The translations under genes and the position numbers were made by a program. The notes beneath the pieces were generated by a model. That model saw only the letters and a program-made list of their open reading frames with translations. It was not told where the DNA came from and did no database searches. A DNA stretch of 64,000 nt from NCBI GenBank assembly GCA_949841465.1, contig CATKZW010000007.1, positions 21,991-85,990 of the forward strand, in the 5' to 3' direction. Positions within the stretch are counted from its first letter, which is position 1. Each line of letters begins with the position of its first letter. Below, in pieces: positions 32,068 to 41,113 of the stretch. The stretch comes from an uncultured Oscillospiraceae bacterium. GTDB taxonomy: Bacteria > Bacillota > Clostridia > Oscillospirales > Oscillospiraceae.

Positions 32068-32265
32068 CCTTTTTGTCCCGGAGTTTCCCACTCCGGCTCT
32101 GGAAAGAGGGCAGCTCTGTCCCGCGCGGGGAAGGCTCGTGACCTCCTGCGCGGCTTGCGGGCAGGGCTGTCTCCCGCCGGCTTTTAAGGCCATGACGGCA
32201 CGCCTGATTGCCGTCCGCTGGTCTGAACGCGGCGGGGCCATCTTTCGGACAAGGAGCGGAAATTT
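32068..32265 (+). promoter_or_regulatory. long structured 5' leader of the ABC-2 exporter operon
   Basis: The leader has several stems: CCGGAG/CTCCGG around TTTCCCA near 32080-32098; a long stem between CAGCTCTGTCCCGC (near 32110) and GCGGGCAGGGCTG (near 32160) enclosing CCGCGC/GCGCGG; and GACGGCA/TGCCGTC near 32192-32215. No reading frame of note and no poly-T terminator was seen. It could be a riboswitch or a protein-binding leader, but it did not match any class I know. Confidence 0.45.
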
Positions 32266-33063
32266 ATGATCGAAATGAAAGGAATCTGTAAAACCTACCG
32301 GGTCCGGCGGCGGGAGGCCGGACTTGGAAATGCGCTGAAAAGCCTTGTTTCCCGGGATTATACCGAGATACCCGCCCTGCAAAGCATGACCTTTACCGTC
32401 CCGGACGGCCAGATTTTAGGCTATATCGGGCCTAACGGGGCGGGAAAGAGCACCACCATCAAGATTCTCAGCGGGATTCTCCGCCCCGACGGCGGGACGT
32501 GCACCGTGGACGGTCTGACCCCCTGGGAGGACCGGAAAAGGCATGTGGCCCGCCTGGGCGTGGTCTTCGGCCAGCGCAGCCAGCTGTGGTGGGACGTGCC
32601 CGTGATGGAATCCCTGGAGCTTTTGCGGGATATCTACCGGGTGCCGGAGGGGACGTTCCGGGAAAATCTGGACCGTCTGACGGCCCTGCTGGACCTGGAC
32701 GGCCTGCTGAAAACGCCGGCGCGGATGCTGTCCCTGGGCCAGCGGATGCGCTGTGAGATTGCCGCCGCTCTGATCCACGGGCCGCAGGTCCTGTTCCTGG
32801 ACGAGCCCACCATCGGCCTGGACGCGGTGAGCAAACTGAAGGTCCGGGAGTTCATTCTGGAACAGAACAGGCTGTGCGGCACCACGGTGCTGCTGACCAC
32901 CCACGATATGCAGGATATCGACGCGCTGTGCAGCCGGGTGCTGCTCATCGGCAAGGGCCGGCTGCTGTTGGACGGCGACACCGCCCAGATCCGCGCCATG
33001 GCGGGGGAGAACCTGTCCACTGAGGAGTCGGTGGCGGATCTGTACCGCCGATTCGGCATTTAG
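32266..33063 (+). CDS. ABC-2 exporter ATP-binding protein
   Basis: A 265-residue ATPase of the multidrug/lipid-exporter type. Walker A is GPNGAGKSTT (about residues 50-59), the Q-loop is FGQRSQLWWDVPV, the signature is LSLGQRMRCEIAAAL, Walker B is LFLDEPTIGLD and the H-loop TTHD. The FGQRSQLWW form is typical of the family paired with PF06182-type permeases. AAGGAG precedes the ATG. It is followed by two permease genes at 11- and 3-base gaps, giving a complete heteromeric exporter. Confidence 0.93.
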   Translation: MIEMKGICKTYRVRRREAGLGNALKSLVSRDYTEIPALQSMTFTVPDGQILGYIGPNGAGKSTTIKILSGILRPDGGTCTVDGLTPWEDRKRHVARLGVVFGQRSQLWWDVPVMESLELLRDIYRVPEGTFRENLDRLTALLDLDGLLKTPARMLSLGQRMRCEIAAALIHGPQVLFLDEPTIGLDAVSKLKVREFILEQNRLCGTTVLLTTHDMQDIDALCSRVLLIGKGRLLLDGDTAQIRAMAGENLSTEESVADLYRRFGI

Positions 33064-33074
33064 GGGGCGGCGGT

Positions 33075-33878
33075 ATGAAAAAATACTGGTCGTTCTTCAA
33101 AATGCGCCTGATGGCGGGGCTGCAATACCGGGCCGCCGCCCTGGCGGGCATGAGCACTCAGTTTGTCTGGGGCTCCATGGAGATTCTGCTCTACCGGGCC
33201 TTCTGGCTGGAGGCCCCGGAGCGGTTCCCCATGGGGATGGAAGCGCTGTCCTCTTATATCTGGCTTCAGCAGGCGTTTCTGACCCTGTTCGCCCTGTGGA
33301 ACTGGGAGACTGACATCCTGGAGTCGGTAAAGACGGGCTCTGTGTCCTACGAGCTGCTGCGCCCCACGGATATCTACAGTATGTGGATGGCCCGGTCCAT
33401 CGCCAGCCGTCTGGCCCGGGCGTCCCTGCGGATGGTTCCGGTGCTTGTAATCAGCGGCCTCATTCCCGCGCCCTATGGACTGCGGCTGATGGTATCTCCC
33501 GTGGTATTCGGGCTGTTTCTGCTGTCCATGGCGCTGATGGTGCTGGTGGTATGCGCGTACTCGCTGCTGGTTTACGCGCTGACCTTCTATCTAACGGACC
33601 CCAACGGGATCATGGTGCTGTCGGTGGCGGCGGCGGACCTGCTGGGCGGAGCCGTCGTTCCGCTGCCCTTCCTGCCGGAGGGCCTGCGGAAGTTCGCGGC
33701 TCTGACGCCCTTCGGCTCCATGCAGAACGTGCCCCTGCGGATTTTCAGCGGGGACATTCCGCCGGCGGAGATACCCGGCGTGATGGGCCTCCAGGCATTC
33801 TGGATCGTGACGCTGATCCTGGCGGGATACCTTCTCACAAGAAACGGCCTGCGCCGCGCGGTCATTTTGGGAGGCTGA
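33075..33878 (+). CDS. ABC-2 family permease, first subunit
   Basis: A 267-residue membrane protein with six helices. KYWSFFKMRLMAGLQYRAAALAGM at the N terminus and SVKTGSVSYELLRPTDIYSMWMAR in the first loop are typical of the ABC2_membrane_6 (PF06182) family. The C-terminal half contains LLGGAVVPLPFLPEGLRKFAALTPFGSMQNVPLRIF. With its neighbour it forms the membrane channel driven by the ATPase at 32266-33063. Substrate unknown; related systems expel drugs or lipids. Confidence 0.88.
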   Translation: MKKYWSFFKMRLMAGLQYRAAALAGMSTQFVWGSMEILLYRAFWLEAPERFPMGMEALSSYIWLQQAFLTLFALWNWETDILESVKTGSVSYELLRPTDIYSMWMARSIASRLARASLRMVPVLVISGLIPAPYGLRLMVSPVVFGLFLLSMALMVLVVCAYSLLVYALTFYLTDPNGIMVLSVAAADLLGGAVVPLPFLPEGLRKFAALTPFGSMQNVPLRIFSGDIPPAEIPGVMGLQAFWIVTLILAGYLLTRNGLRRAVILGG

Positions 33879-33881
33879 GCG

Positions 33882-34655
33882 ATGAAACTGTATTTCAAGT
33901 TTTTGTCCATCCACTTCCGCTCGGCTATGACCTACCGGGCGTCCTTCCTGCTCAGCTGTTTGGGGCACCTGCTCATTACCACCAACGTGTTCCTCAGCGT
34001 GGTGTTCCTGCTGGACCGCTTCGACTGCGTGGGCGGCTACACCCTGGCCCAGCTGGCGCTGTGCTTCGCTTCGATCCTGGCGGCCACATCCCTGGCGGAG
34101 TGCTTCGGCAGAGGCTTTGACGCGTTTTCCAGGATCCTCTCCCAGGCCCAGTTTGACCGCATGATGGTCCGGCCCCGCGCGCTGGCCTTTCAGGTGCTGT
34201 GCCAGGACATGAAACCCACCATGCTGGCCCGGCTGCTCCAGGCGGTTATGATGCTGGCCTGGGCCGTGAACTCCGGCGCGGTGGCCTGGACGCCTGCCAA
34301 GGCGCTGGTACTGGCGCTGATGATCCTGTGCGGCGCGGCGGTTTTCTTTGGCATGTTCCTGATTGGCGCGGCAATGTGCTTTTTTACCATGGAGAGCCTG
34401 GAGATCATCAACATTTTCACCGACGGCCCCCGAGAGTACGGCAAGTACCCCTTCGGCATTTACGGCAAACCGGTGCTGCTGGTGCTGACCTTCCTGGTGC
34501 CCCTGGCGCTGGTGCAGCACTGGCCGCTGCAATACCTCTTTGACCGGGGCCCGGCGTGGTACGGGCTGCTGCCGGTCGTGTCTCTGCTGTTTCTGCTTCC
34601 CTGTGCGCTGCTGTGGCGGCTGGGGGTGCGGCGCTACCGGTCTACCGGTTCGTGA
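33882..34655 (+). CDS. ABC-2 family permease, second subunit
   Basis: A 257-residue membrane protein with six helices, related to the preceding permease (start KLYFKFLSIHFRSAMTYRASFLLSC; loop RILSQAQFDRMMVRPRALAFQVL, matching the LLRP region). The helix before the end has PFGIYGKPVLLVLTFLVPLALVQHWPLQYLF. It lies 3 bases after the first permease gene and ends the operon; a strong terminator follows at 34709. Confidence 0.88.
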   Translation: MKLYFKFLSIHFRSAMTYRASFLLSCLGHLLITTNVFLSVVFLLDRFDCVGGYTLAQLALCFASILAATSLAECFGRGFDAFSRILSQAQFDRMMVRPRALAFQVLCQDMKPTMLARLLQAVMMLAWAVNSGAVAWTPAKALVLALMILCGAAVFFGMFLIGAAMCFFTMESLEIINIFTDGPREYGKYPFGIYGKPVLLVLTFLVPLALVQHWPLQYLFDRGPAWYGLLPVVSLLFLLPCALLWRLGVRRYRSTGS

Positions 34656-34708
34656 CGGGCCGGCTCCCATTTTGTCGAAAATACAGGGGGAATCGTCCAG
34701 CGATTGCA

Positions 34709-34739
34709 AAAGCCCGCCGCATCACATGCGGCGGGCTTT
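34709..34739. terminator. terminator after the ABC-2 operon
   Basis: AAAGCCCGCCGCAT (34709-34722) and ATGCGGCGGGCTTT (34726-34739) form a perfect 14-bp stem with a 3-base loop, then CTCC. The convergent gene ends at 34793 and may share it. Confidence 0.85.
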
Positions 34740-34792
34740 CTCCACAGTCCGGGGCCGAATTTCGTGAGAGCAGGACGGCCGAGCCGTTCCTT

Positions 34793-36913
34793 TCAATACT
34801 GGTTCACCCAGTTGGCGATAAGCAGCTGGGGCACCAGCCACGCCGCCATGAAGATGAGGAAATTCACCGCCGTCAGCGAGGCGAAGGCGGCCACCGAGGT
34901 GAGGTAGAAGGTGAGGCACAGCCCGATCACCGACCCGCCCAGGGCGAAGACCAGCCCCAGCACCGTGGCCAGGCGCAGCCGCCGTCCGCCCACCACCGCG
35001 TCGCAGTAGACGCTGAGCCCCTCCCGGGTGAGCAGGGCCACCAGCCCGCCCACCTCGTCCGGGTCGGGGTGGGACAGCTCCAGCCGCCGCCCCACCGGGG
35101 GAAACTCCATCTTGTCCACCGGCAGGCGGAACTTCTGTCCCAGCAGGGCGGGGATCAGGTTGGGGTCCCGGGTGGCCAGCACCGGGGCGGCCCCCGCTTT
35201 CATCAGGGCGGACAGGCTGGGGTTCACCGCGCCGCTCATGGCGTAGTTCAGCAGGAACAGCCCGGACAGCTGGCCGTTGATGGCGCAGAAGATGGCGTTT
35301 TTGATGTTGTGGCCCGGAGGCAGGGGCACCTCCATCAGGTGCATGTAGGCGGCGGTGCCCACCAGCACCTCCTGGTTCCGGATGACCCCAGAGGCCCCGC
35401 CCTCGTGCCACTCCAGGCCGGACACCTCCCGGTACAGGGCCCCGTGGGTGCGCAGCAGGTCGTGGAAGGGCCGGGTCAGGCCGCAGTCCATCACCCGGAG
35501 CATGGTGGCGGTGTAGCCCACCACCTTTTCAGTGGCCGCGCCGCCGAACACCTTCACCTGGGCCACCTGCACCGAGCCGGTGGGAAACAGGTCCAGGTCG
35601 CTGACGATGACGCCCCCGTGGCCGCACCGGGCGGCCCCCGCCCAGCCCGCCAGGGCGGCGCCGACTTTATTCAGCCGTTCCGTCAGCTTGCGGTAGGGCA
35701 GGGCGAAAGCCAGCAGGGCGGTCCAGGAGCCCGCCGCGGTGAAGCAGGCGGAGGCGGCCCACCAGAACCGCCCCGGGGCCTCCTGCCCCACCGAAGCCAT
35801 CAGGGAGCACAGCAGGGCCCCCAGCAGCAGCAGGGGGGCGGCGGCGCGGTAGACAGCATGGCCGCCGTCCTCCAGCTGGAGCTGGCTGCCGAAGCCCAGG
35901 CCGGTGCCGGAAATTTTTGTGTAGGTGGGCTTGTTGGACCACAGCGTTTCGTTCATGGACACCACGTAGGGCGTCTTGGTCTGGGAGGCGGCCTTGGCGG
36001 CCATGCGGTCCGCCCGGCGGCGCATATGCTCCCCCCGGAGGGCAAAGGCCAGCCCCAGGGCGGTCACCGCCGAGTAGGGCAGGCAGCCGCCCCGGCCCTC
36101 CAGCCCGGCGGCCGTGAGGCCGTCGGCCAGGGTGAAGAGAAAGGCGAACAGCAGCACGCTCTCCGCCCGGGGGCGGAGGGTGAACAGCTGCTTTCCCCCG
36201 GCGATGAGAATCTCACAGCACAGCAGCCCCGTGATGAGCAGCAGGGCGGTGAGCACCCAGCACCGCAGCCGGAACACCTGGAGCCCCAGCTCCGTCAGCT
36301 CCCCGGCCAGCAGGTCCCAGGACAGGAACGGCAGCTCCACCGAGCACAAAACGGCGGTCAGCGCCGTCAGCGTGGCGAACTTGAGCCGGACGCCCTGGCC
36401 CTTCAGCCCCTTCTGGTACTGGGCCGCCAGCTTGGCGGGAGGGGTGTCCAGCGGCAGGTCCCGGGGCTTGACCATCCGCAGCCTGGGGCGATGGGGGATC
36501 GGGGCGTCCTGGCCGGGCAGCTCCTCCTTGTCCACGCCGGGGGTGTACTTCTCCGCCTTGAGGGCCTCCGGGTCGGGCTCAGCCTGGTCATACATGTGGT
36601 CGGCAAAGTTGTCCGCCTTTCGCAGCAGGGTGTGGAGCCGGGCCCCGATGGTGCGGCCCACGTTTTCCGGCACGATCTCCGGGATGGGCTGGGCGGACTT
36701 GTCTACCTTTTTGGAGGGCTTCTTCACCTCCCGGACGGGGGGAAGGGGCGTCTCGTCCGCATCTTCCTCCCTTGGGGGCGGGCCTGGGCGGTCCTCTGTG
36801 GGGAACTCCACCACCTTCCGGGAGGCCTTCCGGTACTTGCCGGAGCCGTATTCCGCCAGGATGTCGTCCAGGTCATAGGACGGCCCGCTGTTTTTATCCT
36901 TGTCGTCAGCCAT
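34793..36913 (-). CDS. P-type ATPase-like membrane protein lacking the phosphorylation motif
   Basis: A 706-residue protein. Residues 1-175 are hydrophilic and Pro/Lys/Glu-rich (MADDKDKNSGPSYDLDDIL start). Membrane helices follow at about 178-200, 215-240, 250-270, 280-295, 355-378 and 385-408, and a final pair at about 645-705. Between them lies a soluble part laid out like a P-type ATPase: GVIVSDLDLFPTG at 434-446 occupies the place of the DKTGTLT phosphorylation loop, GVIRNQEVLVGTAAYM (509-524) resembles the nucleotide domain, and MKAGAAPVLATRDPN (571-585) the TGD loop. The catalytic DKTG, TGD and GDGxND motifs are absent. Probably a non-pumping relative. It lies 66 bases after rlmB. Confidence 0.72.
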   Translation of the reverse strand: MADDKDKNSGPSYDLDDILAEYGSGKYRKASRKVVEFPTEDRPGPPPREEDADETPLPPVREVKKPSKKVDKSAQPIPEIVPENVGRTIGARLHTLLRKADNFADHMYDQAEPDPEALKAEKYTPGVDKEELPGQDAPIPHRPRLRMVKPRDLPLDTPPAKLAAQYQKGLKGQGVRLKFATLTALTAVLCSVELPFLSWDLLAGELTELGLQVFRLRCWVLTALLLITGLLCCEILIAGGKQLFTLRPRAESVLLFAFLFTLADGLTAAGLEGRGGCLPYSAVTALGLAFALRGEHMRRRADRMAAKAASQTKTPYVVSMNETLWSNKPTYTKISGTGLGFGSQLQLEDGGHAVYRAAAPLLLLGALLCSLMASVGQEAPGRFWWAASACFTAAGSWTALLAFALPYRKLTERLNKVGAALAGWAGAARCGHGGVIVSDLDLFPTGSVQVAQVKVFGGAATEKVVGYTATMLRVMDCGLTRPFHDLLRTHGALYREVSGLEWHEGGASGVIRNQEVLVGTAAYMHLMEVPLPPGHNIKNAIFCAINGQLSGLFLLNYAMSGAVNPSLSALMKAGAAPVLATRDPNLIPALLGQKFRLPVDKMEFPPVGRRLELSHPDPDEVGGLVALLTREGLSVYCDAVVGGRRLRLATVLGLVFALGGSVIGLCLTFYLTSVAAFASLTAVNFLIFMAAWLVPQLLIANWVNQY

Positions 36914-36979
36914 AGGCTGCCTCCTTTTCTGCCGCGTGGGCAGGGAGCGTACCCTGCGCGGACTTCGTTTCCGTGAGGA

Positions 36980-37762
36980 TCACGTTCCCCGCTGGCGGAC
37001 GGCCTCGTACAGCACCACCGCCGCCGCTGTGGAGGCGTTGAGGGAGTTGAGCTGCCCCCGCATGGGGATGGACACCAGGAAGTCGCACTGCTCCCGGACC
37101 AGGCGGCCCATGCCGTCCCCCTCGCTGCCGATGACGATGGCGGCGGGGCCCTTCAAATCCGCGTCGTACAGGCTTGTCCCGCCGTCGGCGGCAGTGCCGA
37201 ACACCCACAGCCCCTCTTCCTTCAGCTCCTTGAGCAGGGCGGTCAGGTTGGGCACCCGGGCCACGGGCAGATAGCTCACCGCCCCGGCGCTGGTTTTGGC
37301 CACGATGGCGGTGAGGCCCGCGGAGCGCCGCTTGGGAATGACCACCCCGTGGGCCCCGGCGCACTCCGCCGTGCGGATCACCGCCCCCAGGTTGTGGGGA
37401 TCGCTGAGCTCGTCACATACCACGATGAGGGGGGCTTCCCCCTTCTCCCGGGCGGCGCGGAGGATATCGTCCACGGCGGCGTACTCCCGGACGGCGGCCA
37501 CGGCGATGACCCCCTGGTGGCTCTTGGTGCGGCTCATGCCGTCCAGCTTGTGCCGGTCCGCCTCGGTGACTACCACCCCTTTGTTCCGGGCGGTGGAGGC
37601 GATGTGGCCCAGGGTGGCGTCGGTCTCCCCCCGGGCGATGTAAATCTTGTCGATGGCGGTCCCGGCCCGCAGGGCCTCGATCACCGCGTTGCGGCCCTCG
37701 ATGAGGCCGTCGGCCTGGGCCTCCATATTCATGGGCCTGGGCTGTTTATTTTTGTCCCGCAT
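36980..37762 (-). CDS. rlmB: 23S rRNA 2'-O-methyltransferase RlmB (SpoU/TrmH family)
   Basis: A 260-residue SPOUT methyltransferase. An N-terminal substrate-binding domain (GLIEGRNAVIEALRAG, IDKIYIARG) precedes the knotted core with motif 1 DPHNLGAVIRTAECAGAHGVV, motif 2 AIVIGSEGDGMGRLV and motif 3 IPMRGQLNSLNASTAAAVVLYE. RlmB methylates G2251 (E. coli numbering) of 23S rRNA; other members modify related sites. It precedes the P-type ATPase-like gene on the same strand. Confidence 0.93.
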   Translation of the reverse strand: MRDKNKQPRPMNMEAQADGLIEGRNAVIEALRAGTAIDKIYIARGETDATLGHIASTARNKGVVVTEADRHKLDGMSRTKSHQGVIAVAAVREYAAVDDILRAAREKGEAPLIVVCDELSDPHNLGAVIRTAECAGAHGVVIPKRRSAGLTAIVAKTSAGAVSYLPVARVPNLTALLKELKEEGLWVFGTAADGGTSLYDADLKGPAAIVIGSEGDGMGRLVREQCDFLVSIPMRGQLNSLNASTAAAVVLYEAVRQRGT

Positions 37763-37971
37763 GGGAAAAACTCCTTTATACGTTTACTTTTTGTCCCTCA
37801 GTGTCCCAGTATACCATAATTTTGCGGCCGGTGAAAGGGGGATGGGGCATCTTTTCTCCCCCTTTTTTCGTCATAGAAAGTTTACACCCGCGCCAAGAAC
37901 ATTTCTTGTTTTTATTGACAAGGTATGGTATACTTCTCTAACAACGTTTCCTGCGGGAAGTTGAAAACAAT

Positions 37972-37985
37972 CCGGGATATCCCGG
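37972..37985. other. perfect palindrome in the ftsH leader
   Basis: CCGGGATATCCCGG lies 22 bases before the ftsH start codon and downstream of the likely promoter (TATACT at about 37928). It could be an operator or a weak leader hairpin. Confidence 0.35.
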
Positions 37986-38007
37986 TTACATGAAGGAGGT
38001 TGTGCCT

Positions 38008-40179
38008 ATGGCCGGCCCGTTGAAACCAGACGACCCCAACCGCCGGGACGATCCAAACGGCGACGACAAAAAGCGAAGCCCCCTGGGCTTCTTCAGCATC
38101 GTATTGTGGGCGGTGCTGCTGGTGTTCCTGCTCCAGACCTGCCGCAGCACAGTGGAGAACGCCGCGGTGCAGGTGGTGGATTACTCCGATTTCTACGCCT
38201 GGGTGGAAGCAGGGTACGTGGACGAGGTGGACATCGAATCCAGCGTGTATACCTTCACCCTGAAAGAGGGGGCCCCCCCGCTGAAGGAGCTGCTGGACAA
38301 GATGGCCGGCAGCTACGGCACCGGGGCGCTGAACAGCCTGTTCACCCAGTTTGACCACCAGGACCTGGAGACTGCCGCCAGCAGCTCGTTCAAGTTCCAG
38401 GTGGGGCCGGTGAACGACCCGGACCTGGTCCAGCGGCTGGTGGACAACGGCGTGAGGTTCCACAAGGACCCGGTGACGGAGGAGCAGTATATGATCTCCG
38501 CCATTGTCAGCTATGTGCTGCCCATCGTGCTCATGGTGGTGGCCATGCTGTTTATCTACCGCTATATGTTCAAGAAAATGGGGTCCGGCGGCGGCTTTGG
38601 CGGCATCGGCGGCGTGGGCAAGTCAAACGCCAAGGTGTACGTGGAGAAGAAGACCGGCGTCACCTTTAAGGACGTGGCGGGCCAGGACGAGGCCAAGGAA
38701 AGCCTGGAGGAGATCATCGACTTCCTCCACAACCCCGGCAAGTACACCGAGATCGGCGCCAAGCTGCCCAAGGGCGCGCTGCTGGTGGGTCCGCCGGGCA
38801 CCGGCAAGACTCTGCTGGCCAAGGCCGTGGCGGGCGAGGCCAACGTGCCCTTCTTCTCCATTTCCGGCTCCGATTTTGTGGAGATGTTCGTGGGCGTGGG
38901 CGCAAGCCGTGTCCGCGACCTGTTCAAGGAGGCCAGCAAGATGGCCCCCTGCATCATCTTCATCGACGAGATCGACACCATCGGCAAGTCCCGAGACAAC
39001 CGCATGGGCGGCAACGACGAGCGGGAGCAGACCCTGAACCAGCTGCTGGCCGAGCTGGACGGCTTTGACCCCGGCAAGGGCGTCATCGTGCTGGGGGCCA
39101 CCAACCGGCCCGAGGTGCTGGACAAGGCCCTGCTGCGGCCGGGGCGCTTCGACCGGCGCATCACCATCGACCGGCCCAACCTGGCGGGGCGCTTGGCAAC
39201 CTTGCAGGTGCACACCCGCAAGATCAAGCTGGCCGAGGACGTGGACCTGAACAAGATCGCCCTGGCCACCGCGGGCTGCGTGGGCGCGGACCTGGCCAAC
39301 CTGGTGAACGAGGCCGCGCTGCGGGCCGTCCGCAAGGGCCGCCGGCTGGTCACCCAGGAGGATTTGCTGGCCTCTTTCGAGTTTGTTATCGCGGGCAGCG
39401 AGAAGAAAAACTCCGTGCTCACCGAGTTCGAGCGCAAGCTGGTGGCCTATCACGAGGTGGGCCATGCCATGGTGGCCTACAAGCAGAAAAACGCCGAGCC
39501 GGTGCAGAAGATCACCATCGTACCCCACACCGAGGGCAGCCTGGGCTACACCCTGCTGATGCCCGAGGAGGACAAGACCAACCTGCGCACCAAGGAAGAG
39601 CTGATGGCGAAAATCGCCGTGTCCATGGGCGGCCGCGCCGCCGAGGAGGTGGTGATGAACACCATGACCAACGGCGCGTCCCAGGACATCCAGGAGGCCA
39701 CCAACATCGCCCGGAACATGGTGGCCATGTACGGCATGAGCGAGGAGTTCGGCATGATGGCCCTGGGCAGTGTCCGCAATCAGTACCTGGACGGCGGCTA
39801 CGGCCTGGACTGCGCCCAGGACACCGCCGCTGTGATGGACAAGGCGGTCAAGGCGGTGCTGGACGTGTGCTACAAGGACGCGGTGGAGGTCATTAAGGCC
39901 AACCGGGAGGACATGGACAAGGTGGTGGCCTACCTGCTGGAGAAGGAGACCATCACCGGCGGCGAAATGGTTGCCATCATTGAGGGCCGGGACCCCGCGC
40001 TGGTGGAGGGGGCCTATACCTCCACCAAGGCTAAGCTCCCGTCGGACGTGGAGCCCCCCGCCCGGCACATCCATATCGTGGATGAGCCCATCCCTATGCC
40101 GCCCCATGAGGAGGACGGGGAGGAGAAGCCTGCCCCAGAGGGGGAGCCGGAGAAGCCCGAAGGGCCCAAAGAGAAATAA
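38008..40179 (+). CDS. ftsH: ATP-dependent zinc metalloprotease FtsH
   Basis: A 723-residue membrane protease that degrades damaged membrane proteins and regulatory factors. It has an N-terminal helix (about 26-43), an outside domain, a second helix (about 163-190), then the AAA module with Walker A GPPGTGKT (261-268), Walker [12 protein letters not shown] and the second region of homology ending RPGRFDRRI. The protease domain holds HEVGH at 482-486 (usually HEAGH). A long acidic, Pro-rich tail follows. AAGGAGG at 37993-37999 sets ATG 38008; an in-frame ATG at 37990 includes the ribosome site itself. Confidence 0.97.
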   Translation: MAGPLKPDDPNRRDDPNGDDKKRSPLGFFSIVLWAVLLVFLLQTCRSTVENAAVQVVDYSDFYAWVEAGYVDEVDIESSVYTFTLKEGAPPLKELLDKMAGSYGTGALNSLFTQFDHQDLETAASSSFKFQVGPVNDPDLVQRLVDNGVRFHKDPVTEEQYMISAIVSYVLPIVLMVVAMLFIYRYMFKKMGSGGGFGGIGGVGKSNAKVYVEKKTGVTFKDVAGQDEAKESLEEIIDFLHNPGKYTEIGAKLPKGALLVGPPGTGKTLLAKAVAGEANVPFFSISGSDFVEMFVGVGASRVRDLFKEASKMAPCIIFIDEIDTIGKSRDNRMGGNDEREQTLNQLLAELDGFDPGKGVIVLGATNRPEVLDKALLRPGRFDRRITIDRPNLAGRLATLQVHTRKIKLAEDVDLNKIALATAGCVGADLANLVNEAALRAVRKGRRLVTQEDLLASFEFVIAGSEKKNSVLTEFERKLVAYHEVGHAMVAYKQKNAEPVQKITIVPHTEGSLGYTLLMPEEDKTNLRTKEELMAKIAVSMGGRAAEEVVMNTMTNGASQDIQEATNIARNMVAMYGMSEEFGMMALGSVRNQYLDGGYGLDCAQDTAAVMDKAVKAVLDVCYKDAVEVIKANREDMDKVVAYLLEKETITGGEMVAIIEGRDPALVEGAYTSTKAKLPSDVEPPARHIHIVDEPIPMPPHEEDGEEKPAPEGEPEKPEGPKEK

Positions 40180-40193
40180 GGGCATTAAAATTG

Positions 40194-40366
40194 TTCCTTT
40201 TTCTTGAACGAAAAGGAAGCGCTGAGCTGTCGTGAGCAGCGCGGATGGACTGAAGCGAGGGCAAAAGCCCAAGGAGAGCCTAAGGCCCGAATGGGTTTTG
40301 CCCGAGGCGGAGGGAAGCCGCGCGTCGCGAACAGGCGAAGCGTGACAAAAGGAACCGAAAAAGAAC
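40194..40366. repeat. candidate dispersed multi-hairpin element after ftsH
   Basis: About 170 bases without a gene. The left end is a hairpin (TTCCTTTT at 40194-40201 with GAAAAGGAA at 40210-40218). Inside are GCGCTG/CAGCGC and a large stem of GGGCAAAA with TTTTGCCC. The right end (40347-40366), read on the minus strand, is GTTCTTTTTCGGTTCCTTTT, which matches 61352-61371 at 19 of 20 bases. This points to a repeat family sitting at gene ends. Confidence 0.55.
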
Positions 40367-40372
40367 GTTTAA

Positions 40373-40401
40373 CCCCGCCCGGGGCATTGCTCCGGGCGGG
40401 G
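40373..40401. terminator. GC-rich terminator between ftsH and the anti-sigma gene
   Basis: CCCCGCCCGG (40373-40382) and CCGGGCGGGG (40392-40401) form a 10-bp stem between convergent genes; TGTTTGC follows on the plus strand. Confidence 0.7.
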
Positions 40402-40438
40402 TGTTTGCGTTCCTGCGGTTTGGGTTGGGGTGAGAACC

Positions 40439-41113
40439 TCACCACTCCTGGCCCAGCTGGTCCAGCGCGGCCTGGAACCAGGGGCGGTTTACGGTATCCA
40501 GCGCGTAGCTGGGGTCGTGGTTCAGCTTCTCCACCAGCTCCGGGGTCATCTGGTAAGAGGGCTGACGTACGCCGTCGATGGTCAGGTAGGTGTCGGCGTA
40601 GTTGTCTCCGGTCATGGAGGCCGCCCCGCCCTCAGCCAGGAAGAACTCGGCCCAGCCGTAGTTGTCTGCGGTGCCGCCCACAATGACATAGCCCTTGTTG
40701 CCGGTAGCGGAGTCGGTGTGCTCGTAGATATAGGGCGTGTCCTCGTCGATGAGGCCGGTCAGGTCGGTGCGATTCTCGCCGTTGACGAACCACAGCTTCC
40801 CGTCCTCCTGGACGATGGGGGCGTTCTGTTCGCCGCTGGCGTCCCACTCCACATAGTCCTCAGCGGTATCGCCGTGCTCGGTGCTGGTGATGGACACCAT
40901 GCCGCCGCTCATGAAGTTGTACACCTGGGCGGGCAAGCCCGCCGCGATGGACAGCACGCATCCCACTGCCAGCGCCGCCGCCAGCACCAGAACCTTGACA
41001 GAGGGCGTACGCCGCTTCTGAGTATCCTTATTCTCCAACATTTCCATGATTTCCTCCTTTTTCTGGTCACTGAGCGTGACCTGCTCCATCATTCGCCGAT
41101 AGTCGTACATCAT
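40439..41113 (-). CDS. membrane protein, probable anti-sigma factor of the ECF sigma gene
   Basis: A 224-residue protein with a short cytoplasmic head (1-38, DYRRMMEQVTLSDQKKEEIMEMLEN, the usual place of a sigma-binding helix), one membrane helix (about 40-60) and an outside domain of about 160 residues. The start ATG pair at 41113 has AAAGGAG seven bases upstream and lies inside the 3' end of the sigma gene, overlapping it by 47 bases. This tight overlap and topology support an anti-sigma role. The outside domain has no recognised family. Confidence 0.72.
   Translation of the reverse strand: MMYDYRRMMEQVTLSDQKKEEIMEMLENKDTQKRRTPSVKVLVLAAALAVGCVLSIAAGLPAQVYNFMSGGMVSITSTEHGDTAEDYVEWDASGEQNAPIVQEDGKLWFVNGENRTDLTGLIDEDTPYIYEHTDSATGNKGYVIVGGTADNYGWAEFFLAEGGAASMTGDNYADTYLTIDGVRQPSYQMTPELVEKLNHDPSYALDTVNRPWFQAALDQLGQEW

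Noticed and set aside
34556..36976. An 806-codon plus-strand frame opposite the P-type ATPase-like gene
   Set aside because: It is Gln/Gly/His-rich without domains, begins inside the ABC-2 permease gene, and crosses a strong terminator.
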